Shown: positions 25,639 to 37,779 of the stretch, piece after piece
Numbering within the stretch: the first letter of the stretch is position 1
Layout of the letters: every line of letters begins with the position of its first letter
DNA from: Tragulus kanchil
Taxonomy: Eukaryota; Chordata; Mammalia; Artiodactyla; Tragulidae
Assembly: GCA_022376925.1 (NCBI GenBank)
Contig: JAIOJX010000026.1
Coordinates: 200,236,400 to 200,300,399, forward strand
Direction: 5' to 3'
Length of the DNA stretch: 64,000 nucleotides
The notes under the pieces: model-generated
The model's database searches: none
Seen by the model: only the letters and a program-made list of their open reading frames with translations
Told to the model about the DNA's origin: nothing
Translations under genes and position numbers: made by a program

Positions 25639-25674
<36 letters not shown>
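25639..25674. repeat. (AC)18 microsatellite (duplicate copy)
   Basis: Second copy of the 24559-24594 tract inside duplication 6, with the same unit number and the same flanks. Confidence 0.95.
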
Positions 25675-25676
<2 letters not shown>

Positions 25677-26457
25677 CCACCCAGTGTTTCACAAATGTAA
25701 TTCAAATGAAATTCATAATGAGCAAGGGAGGAAAAACAGGTCTTTCAACTTTGTTTAATGTGATCTAAGTAGAAGCTCAAACAATTTACAGTGTCCTTCA
25801 GGAGACATGGATATGTAATAACTTTGGCCTTAACTAATCTTGAGGAATCATGCCAGCAAGTAGGAAAAAGGACTTGGTCTACAGACTGACCATAGAAGGC
25901 AGCACAGATTTCCACCGTCAGATAGGAAGGGAGCAGAGGGACTGGGCAAGATGAGGAAAGGGGGGTGGGGGGAGGTGGAAGGAGGCTGAGCTGACAGATT
26001 CAGAGTGTGATTTTCACAACAGGTTTCTAAACTATAACCAATAATTCCCTTATTCACTCTGTAAATATGTATTAACAGCCAGAGCAACAGCAGAGGAGAG
26101 AACTTCTTGTGCCAGCCCCTGGGTCCTTTCTCAGGTGCTGGGACCTGTCTGGCCTTTCCTATCTTGATTAGGGTCTTCTCTGTGCATTAGGTCTTCTGTT
26201 TTCTCTGGACATTTAAAGGGAGAAGCCAGGGGTTTAGCTGGCATCAAACCTCTATCCTGGCTCTCCAATACCTACTGATGCTAAGTTTCCCATTGCTGAC
26301 AGTTAACCTGCCAGAAATGTGGGGTTGAAAACAAAATGACTGGAAGATTTCATTTTCTCTATCTGGCTGCCCCTTGCTGCTTTTCTCTCCATGACCTGAT
26401 GCTTTGCTGTTTGACAATGGCATCCTCTGGTTGAAACCTTCCTGAGATTTCAGAACT

Positions 26458-26575
26458 TCTTTTTTATTTGGCTGTGCTGTGCAGCATGCAGGATCTTAGT
26501 TCTCCAACTAGGGCTCAAACCCATGCCTTCTGCATTGGGAATGCAGAATCTTAACCATGAGACCACCAAGGAAAC
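26458..26575 (-). mobile_element. CHR-family SINE fragment
   Basis: Complement of a short CHR-type tRNA-derived SINE: TTTGGCTGTGCTGTGCAGCA, ATCTTAGTTCTCCAACTAGG, ATGCAGAATCTTAACCATGA and ACCACCAAGGAAA. Moderately diverged. Confidence 0.8.
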
Positions 26576-27554
26576 TTATTTCTAATTGTCAAAGTTTCAA
26601 GCGGTGGTACACTTTTCAAATGTCATGTTTGGGGATATGTCTTCTTCAAAAATACCTACAATGATGAACTCTCCAAGAAGTTCTTCAAGACTATTATGAA
26701 TACCGTAGGGTTACAAAAACTGTATTTAGTCCCAATTTATCACTTGAGCTCTGCCTCAGACTTACAGACTTATGTATAAATGGGTATGATACCAATAACC
26801 ACCTTATCCATCATGTGGGGAAACAAATCAGTGAAGGTTTTTGCAGCTTTGGCCAAACCAGGAGAAAACCATCTTAGAAATGAAAAAGCTAAGACAAAAG
26901 CAAGCTGACTCAGTTCACATGAGCTCATTAGATGGGGTCATACTAAACAGCAACAGGTGGGAGATCTGCTATGGACTTTGGAACCTTCAGTTTTTCTAGC
27001 TATGCAGCAGTTCCCCTAATAGGAAGGGAGCAGAGGGACTGGGCAAGATGAGGAAAGGGGGGTGGGGGGAGGTGGAAGGAGGCTGAGCTGACAGATTCAG
27101 AGTGTGATTTTCACAACAGGTTTCTAAACTATAACCAATAATTCCCTTATTCACTCTGTAAATATGTATTAACAGCCAGAGCAACAGCAGAGGAGAGAAC
27201 TTCTTGTGCCAGCCCCTGGGTCCTTTCTCAGGTGCTGGGACCTGTCTGGCCTTTCCTATCTTGATTAGGGTCTTCTCTGTGCATTAGGTCTTCTGTTTTC
27301 TCTGGACATTTAAAGGGAGAAGCCAGGGGTTTAGCTGGCATCAAACCTCTATCCTGGCTCTCCAATACCTACTGATGCTAAGTTTCCCATTGCTGACAGT
27401 TAACCTGCCAGAAATGTGGGGTTGAAAACAAAATGACTGGAAGATTTCATTTTCTCTATCTGGCTGCCCCTTGCTGCTTTTCTCTCCATGACCTGATGCT
27501 TTGCTGTTTGACAATGGCATCCTCTGGTTGAAACCTTCCTGAGATTTCAGAACT

Positions 27555-27672
27555 TCTTTTTTATTTGGCTGTGCTGTGCAGCATGCAGGATCTTAGTTCT
27601 CCAACTAGGGCTCAAACCCATGCCTTCTGCATTGGGAATGCAGAATCTTAACCATGAGACCACCAAGGAAAC
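27555..27672 (-). mobile_element. CHR-family SINE fragment (duplicate copy)
   Basis: Second copy of 26458-26575, carried by duplication 7. Not an independent insertion. Confidence 0.8.
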
Positions 27673-28081
27673 TTATTTCTAATTGTCAAAGTTTCAAGCG
27701 GTGGTACACTTTTCAAATGTCATGTTTGGGGATATGTCTTCTTCAAAAATACCTACAATGATGAACTCTCCAAGAAGTTCTTCAAGACTATTATGAATAC
27801 CGTAGGGTTACAAAAACTGTATTTAGTCCCAATTTATCACTTGAGCTCTGCCTCAGACTTACAGACTTATGTATAAATGGGTATGATACCAATAACCACC
27901 TTATCCATCATGTGGGGAAACAAATCAGTGAAGGTTTTTGCAGCTTTGGCCAAACCAGGAGAAAACCATCTTAGAAATGAAAAAGCTAAGACAAAAGCAA
28001 GCTGACTCAGTTCACATGAGCTCATTAGATGGGGTCATACTAAACAGCAACAGGTGGGAGATCTGCTATGGACTTTGGAAC

Positions 28082-28620
28082 GCTGGGTCTGTGCAGACTC
28101 CTTAACTTCTTGCCGGTACCGTGGCTCCTCAGCTGTAACGCGCCCTCTCCATTGGGAAGATAATGTCAGCAACTTAGAGTTACAAAGGGTGATTATTGAA
28201 TAGGGCTGTGACTGATTCCCAGCCTGTGCTAATATCATTCCCTGTAAACACCTGGAGGTTTTAGCACTGAATAAAAGCGGACTGGTGAATGTGTTCAGGG
28301 CCTTGACTCAAGAAGTCTTAAGCTCTCCAATCCCATCCTTTCTCTCTGTCTGTATGTCGGTGTGTATTTCTTAAAGTCTTGTCACACCTGCTGTTCTCTA
28401 TGTACCTGGCTGATGAGCTGTGGCACATCATACCTTTAATCTTATTTGTAAGATTAAAAGAGGATTCAATAAGCAATAATGTGTTGTAAAATTCTGAAAT
28501 ATTTTTAAGCTATAAGAAATTATAATGTACTATTTATCTAAACTCAAATTTTGGCTCTAGTTTCCTGCAATTTATAAGAACTGAAAAGTCAACCCCCAGC
28601 TCCTACCCCTCCTTGAATGA
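28082..28620. other. Noncoding stretch, nothing recognised
   Basis: Unique sequence between duplications 7 and 8. I see no exon or named repeat. Confidence 0.5.
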
Positions 28621-30737
28621 GGTCTCACTTTGGAAATCCTTGCTCCATGTGTAGATGCAGGAATAGAGGAAGTCAGAGACAGGATACTGGACAGAGTGCT
28701 GGAGAATGGCCCCATGGGATAGACAGTGAGGTGAGGTGAGGTAGGCAAAATGATTGACCTGTGAATGACAGTAGATGAAGGATAAAATGTGTGTTAAAAG
28801 AAGAATCTCAGGAGGATAAATATTTTTTGCAACTGCACTGGGAGATACGATACATGTTATGAATCACGTCTGGAGTATGAGCCTGTATGATCTTTACCAT
28901 GGGTTATTTCATGCTCTGGTTAATACCATATCCATCTCCATGATTAGGAAGTTTGAATTTCAGGCCACAGTGACTAATGGGTGTGCTTGATGTTCATGAG
29001 CCATACTGCTTTGTGAGGTAGGCTGTGTGGTGAACATGTGTCTTAGGCCTCCCCCGGCCTCATTTCTCTAAACAAATTATATGGGCCTCCAATATTTGCT
29101 TGGGGTCTATAGTCTTCACACATTTTAATAATTTTGATAGCTCCTAGCTCATCTCCATTGAATTGACAAGTGTTTTTCAAGGTAGTATAGTATATAAGAC
29201 AAAATATGATGTTTCAAAAGTGACTTAAAGTCTGAAATATGCTTTATGTCATTTTTTTGCAAATAAGATATGTGGGTTCTGGAAGCTCTCAAGAGTTGGG
29301 CCAGTCTGAGAAGACCTCAAGGAGGTTCAAGGGAAGATTATCCAGACATCCTCAAAGGCCTGCTAGGAAATGCCCGAGTGAGATTTTATCCCCCTCTTAA
29401 TATAATCAAAATAAACTAGATCATTAATAAGATACAGAAATATTATTAGGATAAACAACATAAAAAGAAAGTGAGAAAATGGTAAGGAGTAAAACCTAAT
29501 AGCATTTATTTTTTTACTCTTTGGCATTCATTTATGTTTATGTTTATGGAGTTCAAAGTCAATTTGGAAGAAGGAAGTTTTGACTATATGTGTACGAAGA
29601 AGTGTAATCATATTGCCTCCTCAAATTATTATTTATTTTTCCTTCCTTCACATATTACCTCTTTAAAATTTCTGAATGACAAAGTAAGATTGAAGGTCTC
29701 ACTTTGGAAATCCTTGCTCCATGTGTAGATGCAGGAATAGAGGAAGTCAGAGACAGGATACTGGACAGAGTGCTGGAGAATGGCCCCATGGGATAGACAG
29801 TGAGGTGAGGTGAGGTAGGCAAAATGATTGACCTGTGAATGACAGTAGATGAAGGATAAAATGTGTGTTAAAAGAAGAATCTCAGGAGGATAAATATTTT
29901 TTGCAACTGCACTGGGAGATACGATACATGTTATGAATCACGTCTGGAGTATGAGCCTGTATGATCTTTACCATGGGTTATTTCATGCTCTGGTTAATAC
30001 CATATCCATCTCCATGATTAGGAAGTTTGAATTTCAGGCCACAGTGACTAATGGGTGTGCTTGATGTTCATGAGCCATACTGCTTTGTGAGGTAGGCTGT
30101 GTGGTGAACATGTGTCTTAGGCCTCCCCCGGCCTCATTTCTCTAAACAAATTATATGGGCCTCCAATATTTGCTTGGGGTCTATAGTCTTCACACATTTT
30201 AATAATTTTGATAGCTCCTAGCTCATCTCCATTGAATTGACAAGTGTTTTTCAAGGTAGTATAGTATATAAGACAAAATATGATGTTTCAAAAGTGACTT
30301 AAAGTCTGAAATATGCTTTATGTCATTTTTTTGCAAATAAGATATGTGGGTTCTGGAAGCTCTCAAGAGTTGGGCCAGTCTGAGAAGACCTCAAGGAGGT
30401 TCAAGGGAAGATTATCCAGACATCCTCAAAGGCCTGCTAGGAAATGCCCGAGTGAGATTTTATCCCCCTCTTAATATAATCAAAATAAACTAGATCATTA
30501 ATAAGATACAGAAATATTATTAGGATAAACAACATAAAAAGAAAGTGAGAAAATGGTAAGGAGTAAAACCTAATAGCATTTATTTTTTTACTCTTTGGCA
30601 TTCATTTATGTTTATGTTTATGGAGTTCAAAGTCAATTTGGAAGAAGGAAGTTTTGACTATATGTGTACGAAGAAGTGTAATCATATTGCCTCCTCAAAT
30701 TATTATTTATTTTTCCTTCCTTCACATATTACCTCTT
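28621..30737. repeat. Tandem direct duplication 8 (1043 bp x 2)
   Basis: Bases 28621-29663 recur at 29695-30737 with constant offset 1074 and no difference that I noticed. A 31-bp filler at 29664-29694 separates them. Noncoding content includes a short GGTGA-type repeat near 28729-28744. Confidence 0.97.
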
Positions 30738-31390
30738 GGTGATTATGAATTACATTAAATATCTATGCCAAGAGGTGTCTTTCAGATGCTGTTCTAGAGC
30801 AATTGTCAGATATTAGTGTGCACACAAATCACCTGGAGATTCTATCAAAATGCAAATTCCAGTTGCGTAGATCTGGGTGGGGACCTGAGACCCTCCATTT
30901 CTAGGAAGATCTGTGGGGATGACAAGGTTGCTGGTGTGTGGTCCCCACTCTGGGAGGCAAGGCAAGAAGACTGCTTTGTGGCAGATATTTTCTGCCTATT
31001 CCATGTTAGGTGTTTATGAAGAAAATGCAGCAATAGTACCCTTCTTTATAGGAAGATGTATAAAGACTTCTGAAAACAATCAACAGTGGCCCAGGATAAC
31101 TACTCTCATTTGGAAATAAGCAACCAGAAGTGCAATATAAGCACAAGGGCTATGTCCAGGGATGTTCATGATACTGAACCACTACTTAGTTTTAAAATTT
31201 TGTTTCATCCACTTTTTTTCCCTTGTGAATTAACTTTAAAAATAAGGTTGATTATCCAGTATGGGCCACTGTGATGAAGAATATATATACAGTGGAGTCA
31301 ACTTCAAAGCCAAAGGGCTATTTTGAAATTTCAAGCAAAATTTACTTAGACTAATTTTGCCATCTGTCCCTCTTCCTAGCATTTTGTTGT

Positions 31391-31428
31391 GCTCTCTCTC
31401 TCTGTGTGTGTCTGTGTGTGTGTGTGTG
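31391..31428. repeat. (CT)n(GT)n microsatellite at a SINE boundary
   Basis: A CT run followed by a GT run, abutting the Bov-tA element at 31429. Repeated at about 32530-32567 by duplication 9. Confidence 0.85.
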
Positions 31429-31632
31429 TTCAGTCTCTCAGTTGTGTCTGACTCTTTGTGACCACATGGACTGTAGACTGCCAGCCTCCTCTGGCCATGA
31501 GATTTCCCATGCAAGAATACTGGAGTGGGTTGCCATTTCCTTTTCAAGGGGATCTTCCCAACCCAGGGATCGAACCTGTGTCTCCTGAGTTGCCTGTATT
31601 GGCAGGCACTTTACCACTGAGCCACCAGGGAC
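31429..31632 (-). mobile_element. Bov-tA SINE
   Basis: Complement orientation: TTCAGTCTCTCAGTTGTGTC, GACTCTTTGTGACCACATGG, through TTTACCACTGAGCCACCAGG. Near full length. Confidence 0.93.
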
Positions 31633-32567
31633 TACTGCTATTTTCAGAATGACTGAAATACAGGAAAGGCTGAGTCTTTGATCTCCATCATCAGGGATAT
31701 CCTCACCAAGACCTACTCTTTCATTTGATTTATTGAGGGTCTATGTGAAGCGGTCTTTGGATGAAGCCTGGTAATCTTTTCCACTGTAATATTCCAGGCG
31801 TGAACGAATGGTGACCAGATGAATCCATAAAGCAAAGATGGAAGGAAAGAAAGTAGGCATTCACGGAGCTATAACCAGTGAGTAACCCATAGTGCTGCTG
31901 ATTCAGAGAAATGTACTGCAATGTCCCAGCAAAATACAATACAAAACCAAAAAAAAAAAAACTCTGCAACAGGCTACCCTGTTCAGCAGGTATCACTTGG
32001 AGTTCACACAGTTCCAGACATAGCATTGGCAGCAGAGTGATGCAGTGTTTTTTTGCCAGAAGTAAAGGACATGGGAAATCAACTGTAAGACAAGGGTAAT
32101 CAAGAGCATGAGGTTGGAACACTATCACATTTATATGATTAAAAATTTGTACAGTTAACTGAATAAGAATGCTTAGAACAAATGGGAGCATCTGCTGGTA
32201 ATTGGTAACCCTTCTTTATAGGTTAAAGACTAACTCAACAGTGGAATTTTGGAAATAAGCAACCAGAAGTGCAATATAAGCACAAGGGCTATGTCCAGGG
32301 ATGTTCATGATACTGAACCACTACTTAGTTTTAAAATTTTGTTTCATCCACTTTTTTTCCCTTGTGAATTAACTTTAAAAATAAGGTTGATTATCCAGTA
32401 TGGGCCACTGTGATGAAGAATATATATACAGTGGAGTCAACTTCAAAGCCAAAGGGCTATTTTGAAATTTCAAGCAAAATTTACTTAGACTAATTTTGCC
32501 ATCTGTCCCTCTTCCTAGCATTTTGTTGTGCTCTCTCTCTCTGTGTGTGTCTGTGTGTGTGTGTGTG

Positions 32568-32771
32568 TTCAGTCTCTCAGTTGTGTCTGACTCTTTGTGA
32601 CCACATGGACTGTAGACTGCCAGCCTCCTCTGGCCATGAGATTTCCCATGCAAGAATACTGGAGTGGGTTGCCATTTCCTTTTCAAGGGGATCTTCCCAA
32701 CCCAGGGATCGAACCTGTGTCTCCTGAGTTGCCTGTATTGGCAGGCACTTTACCACTGAGCCACCAGGGAC
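32568..32771 (-). mobile_element. Bov-tA SINE (duplicate copy)
   Basis: Second copy of 31429-31632 within duplication 9; the same insertion. Confidence 0.93.
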
Positions 32772-33588
32772 TACTGCTATTTTCAGAATGACTGAAATAC
32801 AGGAAAGGCTGAGTCTTTGATCTCCATCATCAGGGATATCCTCACCAAGACCTACTCTTTCATTTGATTTATTGAGGGTCTATGTGAAGCGGTCTTTGGA
32901 TGAAGCCTGGTAATCTTTTCCACTGTAATATTCCAGGCGTGAACGAATGGTGACCAGATGAATCCATAAAGCAAAGATGGAAGGAAAGAAAGTAGGCATT
33001 CACGGAGCTATAACCAGTGAGTAACCCATAGTGCTGCTGATTCAGAGAAATGTACTGCAATGTCCCAGCAAAATACAATACAAAACCAAAAAAAAAAAAA
33101 CTCTGCAACAGGCTACCCTGTTCAGCAGGTATCACTTGGAGTTCACACAGTTCCAGACATAGCATTGGCAGCAGAGTGATGCAGTGTTTTTTTGCCAGAA
33201 GTAAAGGACATGGGAAATCAACTGTAAGACAAGGGTAATCAAGAGCATGAGGTTGGAACACTATCACATTTATATGATTAAAAATTTGTACAGTTAACTG
33301 AATAAGAATGCTTAGAACAAATGGGAGCATCTGCTGGTAATTGGAAACACAGTTGGCTGTATTTTTTCCCCTTTGTCTTTCCTGGTTCTTTCTAAGGCTA
33401 AGTGCTTTGCTACAATGATGAACCCCTATATTTCCTGTCATATACAGGAGTAACTAAAAAATAAGAAGAGGAAAACTGGAAGATAATGGATTAAAAATGA
33501 ATATATATCATGGTCCTTTTCAAGGTAATTTTGGAACCTCTTTTCCTCTGATGGCAGAAAAATAGAGGGGGAAAAGTAAAGGTGAGGT

Positions 33589-33690
33589 GGGACTTTCCTG
33601 AAGGTCCAGTGGTTAAGACTCTGAACTTCCACTGAGTGGTGGAAAGGTTGGCATATGGTGCAACCAAACCAAACAAACCAAAACAGTTTT
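33589..33690 (+). mobile_element. Short CHR-type SINE
   Basis: Plus-strand start GGGACTTTCCTGAAGGTCCA, then GTGGTTAAGACTCTGAACTT, ending in a CCAAACC/CAAACAAACC A-rich tail. Diverged short tRNA-derived SINE. Confidence 0.75.
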
Positions 33691-34152
33691 TTTAAAATAA
33701 TATAAAAGAAGGAATTAGAAAAGCACTCAGGGAAATGGCTTGACAGAAGATAGTCATCTTAAAAAAATAAGTAACAGTGAGGCTATTTGAGGTATATAGA
33801 CAATATACAACACACACTGTGTAGTATGGTTCAGGAATGCCAACTGAACTCCACCCCCTTTTATGGTATGTAGTGTTGCTGGAAGAATAACAGCAGTATA
33901 ACCAAGGAAAGAAAGCCTAATACACTAGAATAATTGAAAACACTGATAACACATATGAGATCTTCGTTGTCTAAATACCCTCTAAGAGTTTGCTTTTAGT
34001 AACCTTCTTTTCCATCCCACATTTAAATTCTGACTCAAAATTGCTTTTTCATTCCATAAAGTACCTGAGATGATTGCACCTCTTTTTGATTCTAAGATGT
34101 GGTTACCATGGGTCCTGCTCTCTTTTCTTCTCTGGGCCTCTGGGCCCTCCTA
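33691..34152. other. Noncoding stretch, nothing recognised
   Basis: Unique sequence with no named repeat or exon signal. Confidence 0.5.
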
Positions 34153-36330
34153 TTTTCTGTCCTCCATGATCTTCTCCTGAAACTGTTCTGTAGTCTGTCC
34201 ATGAGACTTCCTGCATTCTTTGTCCTCTTCTACATTTTTGCTTTGGATCTTCCTGTCTTGTTGCCTATTTTAAGTGGAAGGTAAAAATGCCTGCCTTTGA
34301 CTTGTGTGTATTCATATACCTTGCTGCTCTTATGTCTGTGTACCTCGATTAGAGGATACGGGGTCAACTCCATAACCACCTGTAACTAGGCTGTTAAAAA
34401 TACCTTTCTATGTTTTATTCCTTCTTTGCTTTCAAAGTTTGAGGAGTAAATTGACTGAGCTATTTCTAAAATGTGCTTTTCAAGTCTCTCATTAATAGTT
34501 AAAAAAATGTTCAACAAAGTCTTAATTATCTTTAAAAGTTATGGTATTGTGAATTAGACATACCTTATAATCATGTCATTTTCTAATGTGTAACAAATAA
34601 AAAGTGATGGCATCTATTAGCACTAATTCAACACAAAAGAGAACTATTACTTAAAGAAGTAGTCTAAATGCCTTTGTTTGGTATTCAACATTTAAAAAAA
34701 TAGGCTCCCACTGACCTAGCCTTGGAAACTCACTCAAACTTACATTTAACACTCAAAATTCTTATGGAATAATATTGTTGCCCATATATGCTAGATGCAC
34801 TGTGATATTCTGTGAGGTAGGCAGAATAATGACCTCCCAAACATGTCCACATCCTAATCTCTAGAACCTGTTAATCCCTAGAACTAGTTTACATGTCGAA
34901 GAGGAACTTCAGTAGCAAAAGGAATAAACGTTGCTAATCAACTGATGTCAAGATAGGGAGACTCTTGACAGGGACAAGGGAGACTGGCGAATCAGAGTCA
35001 AACTAATGGGATACCAGGAAGAACCCTCAACTAGTCAGTGCTGGCTTTGAAGAGAGAAAGAACCCTCAACCTAAAGAATGAGGGAGGCCTTTCAAAGAAA
35101 GAAAAGGTAAAAACTACATTCTCTTTAGAGTCATTAGAAAGGAATGCAGACCTGCGGGCACTTTGATTTTAGCTTAGTGGAACTCATTTTAGACTTCTAA
35201 TCTCCAAAACTGCAAGATAAAATATCTGTGTTTGTTTGATAAGGGTTTTCTGTCCTCCATGATCTTCTCCTGAAACTGTTCTGTAGTCTGTCCATGAGAC
35301 TTCCTGCATTCTTTGTCCTCTTCTACATTTTTGCTTTGGATCTTCCTGTCTTGTTGCCTATTTTAAGTGGAAGGTAAAAATGCCTGCCTTTGACTTGTGT
35401 GTATTCATATACCTTGCTGCTCTTATGTCTGTGTACCTCGATTAGAGGATACGGGGTCAACTCCATAACCACCTGTAACTAGGCTGTTAAAAATACCTTT
35501 CTATGTTTTATTCCTTCTTTGCTTTCAAAGTTTGAGGAGTAAATTGACTGAGCTATTTCTAAAATGTGCTTTTCAAGTCTCTCATTAATAGTTAAAAAAA
35601 TGTTCAACAAAGTCTTAATTATCTTTAAAAGTTATGGTATTGTGAATTAGACATACCTTATAATCATGTCATTTTCTAATGTGTAACAAATAAAAAGTGA
35701 TGGCATCTATTAGCACTAATTCAACACAAAAGAGAACTATTACTTAAAGAAGTAGTCTAAATGCCTTTGTTTGGTATTCAACATTTAAAAAAATAGGCTC
35801 CCACTGACCTAGCCTTGGAAACTCACTCAAACTTACATTTAACACTCAAAATTCTTATGGAATAATATTGTTGCCCATATATGCTAGATGCACTGTGATA
35901 TTCTGTGAGGTAGGCAGAATAATGACCTCCCAAACATGTCCACATCCTAATCTCTAGAACCTGTTAATCCCTAGAACTAGTTTACATGTCGAAGAGGAAC
36001 TTCAGTAGCAAAAGGAATAAACGTTGCTAATCAACTGATGTCAAGATAGGGAGACTCTTGACAGGGACAAGGGAGACTGGCGAATCAGAGTCAAACTAAT
36101 GGGATACCAGGAAGAACCCTCAACTAGTCAGTGCTGGCTTTGAAGAGAGAAAGAACCCTCAACCTAAAGAATGAGGGAGGCCTTTCAAAGAAAGAAAAGG
36201 TAAAAACTACATTCTCTTTAGAGTCATTAGAAAGGAATGCAGACCTGCGGGCACTTTGATTTTAGCTTAGTGGAACTCATTTTAGACTTCTAATCTCCAA
36301 AACTGCAAGATAAAATATCTGTGTTTGTTT
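34153..36330. repeat. Tandem direct duplication 10 (1085 bp x 2)
   Basis: Bases 34153-35237 recur at 35246-36330 with constant offset 1093 and 8 bases of filler (35238-35245). The first copy stops inside an old LTR whose remaining end is present only after the second copy, so the seam cuts a repeat at a point unrelated to its structure. Confidence 0.97.
34817..35237 (+). mobile_element. MaLR-type solitary LTR, truncated at duplication seam
   Basis: Resembles mammalian ERVL-MaLR (MLT1-like) LTRs: GGCAGAATAATGACCTCCCA, ATGTCCACATCCTAATCTCT, ACTTTGATTTTAGCTTAGTG and TAATCTCCAAAACTGCAAG. It has no coding content. The 3' end is missing because the seam falls here. Confidence 0.65.
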
Positions 36331-36384
36331 TAAGCCATTAAGTTTGTGGTAATTTGTTACAGCCGCATCAGAAAACTAATATTT
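35910..36384 (+). mobile_element. MaLR-type solitary LTR, complete 3' end
   Basis: Second copy of the LTR above. It runs on into the expected LTR terminus (TAAGCCATTAAGTTTGTGGT, then AATTTGTTACAGCCGCATCA and AAAACTAATA). This is likely the true locus. Old, diverged, noncoding. Confidence 0.68.
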
Positions 36385-37254
36385 ATTGCTCACATTATTC
36401 TTCTCTTTATTGGAAAAGATTTTGCCACTCATCTAATCCAAAAAAAGTCCCATTTTCTCCTTCATGAAGTCTTGTGCCCACTTTAACTGGCTATTTTATT
36501 TAAATAAAGCAGCACCTCTTTCTTGTCCGTTTCATTTATCTGTAAGATAACTTTATTTGTATCACTATTTGCCTTTAACACTCCAGCCTGTCTTTTAATT
36601 TAGACTGTAGGGAACATTATTTCATACTTTGTATAACAATATAAAATCCTGGGATGTAGCCTTCCTTTCCGCCTTCCTTTTGCATTTACTGAGTGGCTAG
36701 TAACTTACTGTCTCATGCTAATTGGCTTATATACAAAACCATAGTCCCTGTCTTTAAAGTTATTTATAAATTTAGTGGAGAAACAAACACATAAACAACT
36801 AACCATAAAGCACAATACATTGTAATATTAAAATATAATTATGTAAAGAACAGGTCTCAGCTAGTGTTTGTTATTAATAATGATGAAAACTAACTTTTTT
36901 TCATTAAATGTTTCTTATATCTTGGCAAGATAATGACTAGAAATGTATTTAAAACAAAAAAAATTATGAACTATATTATATAGAGTTTGTATGCTGTCAG
37001 GATAATTAGATGATTAATTATATTTTGTTGATCATTTTTTATTTGCTGATAGGATTTTTGTTAAGTTTAGCTATAATTATTTTAAAACTTCAAGAATCTT
37101 CTTACCACTTTTCTCAGGTGAGTTGATACTGTGTTCCTAGTGACTGGGAAGTTTAGGCAAAGTTCTTATTCCTAGATAGCCAAGAAAGACAAATCATGCA
37201 ATGCTAGTTTTAAGGGACTTTAGAGATATATTAACCATTTCGATCAGATCATGT
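36385..37254. other. Noncoding stretch, nothing recognised
   Basis: AT-rich unique sequence, no exon or named repeat. Confidence 0.5.
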
Positions 37255-37555
37255 CTTTTAGCTCAAGCTGCAGACTGGATGGCTTAAACAACAGAAATTT
37301 GTTTCTCACAATTTCAGAGTCTGGCAGTCTGAAATCAGAATGTCAGCATGGTTAGGATCTGGAGAGGCGCCTCAATCCCAAGGCTGCCTTCTCACTACAT
37401 CTTCATATGGTGGAAAGATCACCTCTTTTGAGTCTTTTCTTAAAATCTCATTTAGGAGGGCACCACTCTCATGACCCAGTTACTCATCATACTGGGCTTA
37501 GAGTTTCAACATAAGATTTTTGGGAGGACACAAACATTCAATCCGCAGCAGATCA
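37255..37555 (-). mobile_element. MaLR-type LTR fragment
   Basis: Complement of a MLT1-like LTR: GACTGGATGGCTTAAACAAC, AGAAATTTGTTTCTCACAAT, TTCAACATAAGATTTTTGGG and AGGACACAAACATTCAATCC. Diverged, noncoding; subfamily not assigned. Confidence 0.65.
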
Positions 37556-37779
37556 TTTTCTAATTATACCAATCATGACAACATAAGCCCTGGTCTCAGG
37601 TCTCAGAGACCTGAGCTTAAGCATATCCTTTTGACTGCTTATGTACCCAAGATAGCACTAAACATTTTCTATGATATGCCTTATTTTATCCTTACAAGAT
37701 CCCCAGATGAAGTGGGTATAATCATGATTCCCCATGAAAATAATCTGCTCAAGATTCAGATGCTACCAAGCTTTCAAAG

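Larger units (their letters stand above)
24020..26172. repeat. Tandem direct duplication 6 (about 1073 bp x 2)
   Basis: Bases 24020-25092 recur at 25100-26172 with offset 1080, separated by about 7 bases of filler. The one difference seen is an extra C in a C-run (near 25036 versus 26116). It carries the (AC)18 microsatellite in both copies with identical repeat number. Chained with duplications 5 and 7. Confidence 0.97.
25922..28081. repeat. Tandem direct duplication 7 (about 1063 bp x 2)
   Basis: Bases 25922-26984 recur at 27019-28081 with constant offset 1097. A 34-bp filler at 26985-27018 lies between. The first about 250 bases also occur at 24842-25092, giving three copies. I saw no substitutions between the two copies. 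Confidence 0.97.
31037..33344. repeat. Tandem direct duplication 9 (about 1094 clean bp plus a garbled end)
   Basis: Bases 31112-32205 recur at 32251-33344 with offset 1139. The preceding part, 31037-31111, is matched only by a shortened, degraded version at 32208-32250, in which words such as CCCTTCTTTATAGG and CAACAGTGG survive but about 30 bases are lost. That pattern is typical of a noisy raw-read end rather than of evolution. Confidence 0.95.

Noticed and set aside
24020..28081. CRISPR-like or satellite array because segments occur three times
   Set aside because: No short regular repeat/spacer pattern. The triple segments result from overlapping adjacent 1.1-kb duplications in mammalian noncoding DNA.
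28614..28621. Short shared words (such as TGAGGTCTC / TGAAGGTCTC) at pair 8 as integrase attachment sites
   Set aside because: The shared bases vary from pair to pair (0 to 8 bases) with no consensus, as expected for chance overlap at joins.
32869..33441. 190-codon minus-strand frame (and its 153-codon twin at 31730-32191) as a membrane-protein gene
   Set aside because: Hydrophobic, Phe/Leu-rich peptide containing a run of Phe from a poly-T tract. No recognised family. Present twice only because of duplication 9, with length differing because of where the seam falls.
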